A stretch of DNA of 64,000 nt, from the NCBI GenBank assembly GCA_022747635.1, contig JAKTNV010000004.1, positions 17,608,969 to 17,672,968 on the forward strand, written 5' to 3'. Under the pieces are notes generated by a model. The model saw only the letters and a list, made by a program, of their open reading frames with translations, was not told the origin of the DNA and did no database searches. Positions within the stretch are counted from its first letter, which is position 1. Each line of letters starts with the position of its first letter. Positions 60,261 through 64,000 of this stretch are shown piece after piece. This DNA comes from Hetaerina americana. Its lineage: Eukaryota > Arthropoda > Insecta > Odonata > Calopterygidae. Made by a program: the position numbers and the translations under genes.

Positions 60261-63082
60261 TGCCGCCCAATTTCCAATTTAACGATTTCATTTTCTGGGG
60301 AAGTCGTTTTTTCTACATTTATTATTCTTCATTTTTTTCAATCCGTCCGTCAAGTGCGTTCAATTTTATTTGTTTCAATCAAGGGCTTAAAGACAATTGC
60401 AGTTTAGAAGTGTAGTGGGGACGTCTCGGGAGTCTCAATGCCGCATAAGTTGTGGTCCGGCTTTTCTGGTGTCCCTGAGACAAACATATTTCGCTGGTAT
60501 TCTCGGGAGAGTGGTGTCATAAAACTGCTCCTCTCTTCACTGTTCCTTATCGTTCCCTCCCCCTGTCGCATTCCTATTCTTGTCGCACGAAAGAATTCTT
60601 TTTTTCTCTTATCCCCCTCGCGTCTATGTAGCCTTCTTTAGTGTCACTCGATATGTATAGGGAGCGTTGATGTTTGGCATAAACCTAAGGTGGTGTACGT
60701 GCTTTCTTGTATCGAAAATGTTACTTCGGCCCTTGGATCCAAGTATTTTAGGGGTTGGCACACAAAATGCAAGATGTGGGAAGGTGATAATAGTTATTTT
60801 GCTTTGAGCCCATAACATAACTAAAACTGTTAAAGTTATATTGGCTTAATCTTTGACGGCGAAAGCTGGGGAAAATCTCGTAAGTTAACTCCATAATTAG
60901 TCACCTTATTGATCTCATGCTTAAATATGATTAAACATTGACCCTGAAATAGTTATATACATCGCGGCGGTGTGTCCGCGACTTTTTATTGCACTTTATT
61001 CAAATGTAGTTGATTTTTTCTGTCCGATTGTAAAAAATGTGAAGACGAATTACAAAATAATGAAGTGTTGAAAAGCCAATATTGTACCTAACTCCTTCCA
61101 TTATTATTACAAGAGATTTCTTATTTAATTAATAAATTCATGTTATTTTTTTCTTATTGAAGGGATTGAAAATACAATTCTTTACCGTAAGATGGTTAAG
61201 CACAGGTATATTGCACGAATACTGCTCAAATACCTAATAATTAGCTCATAGTATTCAATTGTTTCATTATTTGTGATTACTTACGTTAATATACGCTATA
61301 ATTAACTTAACATTAGTATCATTTACGGTTCTATGGGAGTGAGATTGCTGACGGTGATGGTACTGACATCATTGAGAACTATAAGGAATATCCTCTGCGC
61401 TGAATGAGGCGCAACGTATAATAAGTACCATTTACAATGGGTATCACCTAGTCTCAACCTCTTTTTTTTCGCAAGCATTGAACTGGTTAAATGGGAACAC
61501 TGTTGTGTAGTTTAAGAAAAAATATGGAGGCACAGTACTAAGCGGCTGTGCCACAAATTGTGAAGCCCTGAATCACTATCACATTCAGTCATCAATATCC
61601 TCCCGTGTGTAATAGAGTAGTTGGAAGGGAAAGTGCTCTATCTCCCTCCTTCGGCGAATACAGTTTTAGCGGTCAATCCATTTCATGAATACTGTAAGTG
61701 TCGCGGAGTGTGCGCCGGCGTCCGGCCGGTGACGAGAGATTGAGAGGTATAGATTAGGATTTCGGTGAAGGTTTCTTTGCTTTAGCATTGCCTCGAGAAG
61801 AAAAGGGGATTCTCTCCCTGCTCTTATCTGAGCCGTCTCGCCGGAAGTGAGCATCGGTGCCGCCGCTGCGTCTATGGGAAAGTTGGAAGGGAGCGTTAGT
61901 CGGTGATTTCCGTGTGCCGTTCAAGGCCACTGCAATCATAACCCACCATTCCCTTTCTCGTGGGGCCATCCCCGGTTTTCTCTTTTGTTTAATTTATTCT
62001 CACCTCTCCCTTCGTGCGACTAATTCCCTATAAAATATCTTGTGACGCTTAACTGCCTAGTTTGCTCATTTAATATTTCGTTAAAGAAGAGTCTATAAAA
62101 TGCCTCTAGTGACCAAACCTAACCAATCCTCAATTGCTACCCGGCTTCTGATTGCGAATTCAACTAAGCTTATATCACCTTAGAATAAGAGAATTAAGGC
62201 TCTATTTCTAATATGTACTTAAACTAACTTTTACTCTTACCGGTAGGTAATATTTTGAAGACCTCCGGTCATTCAGACGCCAGAGTTGATCAATATTGAG
62301 GTGCATCTGGATAATCTCCGTTGCGTTCCAGAAATGTGATTTTTTGTTTGGGTCCCAGAAACACGCTGAAATATTATTTTAATTGTATTAGGAGGCATTT
62401 TTATCTTTGCTCAAATGGCATATAATGTATTCTACTGTTGTAAATCTCAACGATAACGGTTTTAACTCAATGGTAGGTAAGAGTCGTCGCAAATTACTTC
62501 TGCTAAAAAATGTATTAAATAACTTATTATGATAATTTTTTGTGCTACTGATAGTTATCTGCTTTTTTAAATTTATATGTAAAATTATTGGGTTTATAGT
62601 TGTACGAAAGCTCTTTTAGCTACTCTCCAGATGCCATATTCTTAAAAGGTTACAGGTTCATATGTAGTCTTAACTGCCTGGCAAGTAGGCAAGCTGCTGG
62701 TCATGACAACTGGAGACTTGGTGTGGTAGATAATACAATTCCAATAATACTGACTGAACCTATGCGGTAAATGTATTATAAAATGTGCTTCGGTTATTCT
62801 TAGCAGATCTTCATTCTATCAGCTATTCAGTAAATTAATTAATATAATTCCAGAAGTGTTAATAATGTGTTGCTGAATGCTCAGCATAAAAAAGTCTGCG
62901 TTTTGTCCCATTGAGTCTTATTTCTTATTTAATTTCCTTTCGGATGGAAACAAGCGGAGGATCAAATGACAGAATGGTACTCAAGAGCTCCTACCATATT
63001 ACCAGAGGAATTTTAGTATGTATATGTACAGTCGTAGAGTTGTAGGGCTCCTCAAGGCGTATCTCTTTTGAATTCGACAAAT
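60261..63082. other. 2.8 kb without recognised genes
   Basis: AT-rich DNA; short frames only and no recognised repeat. Confidence 0.45.
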
Positions 63083-63130
63083 AGGAGCGGCGCAGTAAAT
63101 TCAATTGCAATTATTTCAGAATGCACCCTG
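63083..63130. mobile_element. Solo right end of the Mariner-D family
   Basis: AATAGGAGCGGCGCAGTAAA, TTCAATTGCAATTATT, then TCAGAATGCACCCTG and TA. The first part matches CAATAGGAGCGGCGGGAAAT at the right end of Mariner-D (43121-43140). The last part matches the reverse complement of its left terminal repeat (CTTTCGGAACGCACCCTG, TA). It therefore shows the outer right end that Mariner-D itself has lost. Confidence 0.7.
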
Positions 63131-63660
63131 TACTCAGATCAGTAACTTAAGGTAGTGCCTCAGTGCTCTGTGTACACGAGGAAATAAAGGGCGTCTACCG
63201 GTATCCTCTCACTTTTGCAAATATTTCTCCGACACAACATAGAGCCTTCTGCATCTCCCTTTTCGCTGATTGTGTACATTTGTATAGGCCATGCTTAATA
63301 TCTTATTGGAGTACCATTATGAATCTTATTGTAATTTTCTGTGTCTTAGCTCTGACTTTTTGGCAAAAATATTCATGGATTTGTCGAGGAGTATTTGGTG
63401 TTGACCATGACGTCCGTCTGGCTGGACGTCCGTCAGTCGTCCAGTGGATATTTTTTATAATTAATGAATTATATTATTATCGTATAATATACGATACACA
63501 ACAGAATTGGTTCCTGGCATAAAATTCACATAAGTAAATACTCAAAAGTGTGATCTATATTTAAAGCAGTTTCTTTAAGGGCATTGAATTATAATTTATA
63601 ATTATTAAGGGCCGGAAATTTGATAAATACAGTGGTCTAGACCTCCTATTTACTCAAAAT
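63131..63660. other. Unrecognised 119-codon frame and AT-rich spacer
   Basis: A plus-strand frame at 63163-63522 has a hydrophobic stretch (MNLIVIFCVLALTFW) but no family resemblance. It includes a tandem GACGTCCGTCTGGCTG / GACGTCCGTCAG duplication. I do not call it a gene. Confidence 0.35.
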
Positions 63661-63845
63661 TGCCCGGCCCCGTTGGCGGCGAAGTACCGTCTCCGCATTC
63701 CGACCCCGGGTAGCGAGTTCGATTCCCGCGTAGGTGGGTTTTTGTCTTCACATAGGGCATGGGTGTTAGTAATTGCCTTTAATATTGCGCTTAGGGGTTA
63801 GGTGGAAGTTGGGACTAGTCTCAATCTCGACTTAAAAAAAGACGT
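63661..63845 (+). repeat. SINE-3 copy
   Basis: Head GCCCGGCCCCGTTGGCGGCG, AAGTACCGTCTCCGCATTCC, B-box-like GCGAGTTCGATTCCCGCGTA, then GGTTTTTGTCTTCACATAGG and GGGTGTTAGTAATTGCC, colinear with 49095-49285 (GGGTGTTCGTAATTTTC). Confidence 0.75.
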
Positions 63846-64000
63846 TAAATTGGTAAGCAGATAAAGTAAATATATTCTGTAATCCATCTACTCACTTTAC
63901 CGAACTTCGTTTCTAAATCTACGAAAAAAACAAATACATACTGACTGTGCTCTTTATCTTCCTTTCTTTTGGTGATTTCATTACTGCTACGGTGTCACAC

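Noticed and set aside
59635..60282. Overlapping frames of 79-111 codons in a C/T-rich block
   Set aside because: Phase-independent low-complexity sequence caused by pyrimidine bias.
1..64000. CRISPR arrays, operons, ribosome binding sites, riboswitches, phage or insertion sequences
   Set aside because: No regularly spaced repeats or bacterial-style gene layout. The mobile elements are of animal type.

Overview
The window looks like AT-rich, repeat-laden intergenic or intronic DNA from an animal, most likely an arthropod and probably an insect. The basis is several mariner lineages flanked by TA, two lineages of non-LTR retrotransposon remnants, three tRNA-derived SINE families, palindromic insertions resembling Penelope-like retroelement (PLE) ends, and long TA microsatellites. 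No prokaryotic organisation is present, and I could not support a single host protein-coding gene. The open frames are short, overlap in several phases, or are translations of TA repeats and pyrimidine tracts. The species cannot be named from this sequence.

Layout. 1-10 kb: a perfect 68-bp palindromic insertion with a 13-bp direct repeat at its ends, immediately followed by a second, related palindrome; reverse-transcriptase remnants at 2.8-3.1 kb and 6.7-7.6 kb; SINE copies; many short copies of one LINE 3' tail. 11.1-12.3 kb: a GC-rich, strongly pyrimidine-biased block. 14.2-17.1 kb: a transposon cluster with two mariner deletion derivatives 396 bp apart, both with clean terminal inverted repeats. 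17.7-38.6 kb: mostly anonymous AT-rich DNA with one SINE, a few LINE tails, one long TA tract and a purine/pyrimidine skew switch near 37.6 kb. 38.6-43.5 kb: a dense transposon island holding a second LINE lineage (minus strand), SINE-1, an inverted copy of the first mariner, SINE-2 joined to SINE-3, a decayed full-length mariner and a palindrome with a hammerhead-like core. 47.6-58.8 kb: further palindromes, SINEs, large TA tracts and a fifth mariner remnant. 59.7-60.3 kb: another pyrimidine block. 63.1-64 kb: a solo end of the decayed mariner family and a SINE-3 copy.

Nothing here encodes a working element. Mariner derivatives A, B and C keep the ends and the N-terminal helix-turn-helix part of transposase but have lost the catalytic domain, so they could move only with transposase supplied elsewhere. 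The SINEs would depend on LINE machinery supplied elsewhere. The most interesting signal is the set of palindromes: four carry a CUGA-N-GA ... GAAA core with a very short potential stem III, the layout of hammerhead ribozymes reported from Penelope-like retroelements. Two of the palindromes have lost the central (stem II) hairpin in one arm only. Ribozyme activity is inference and is untested.
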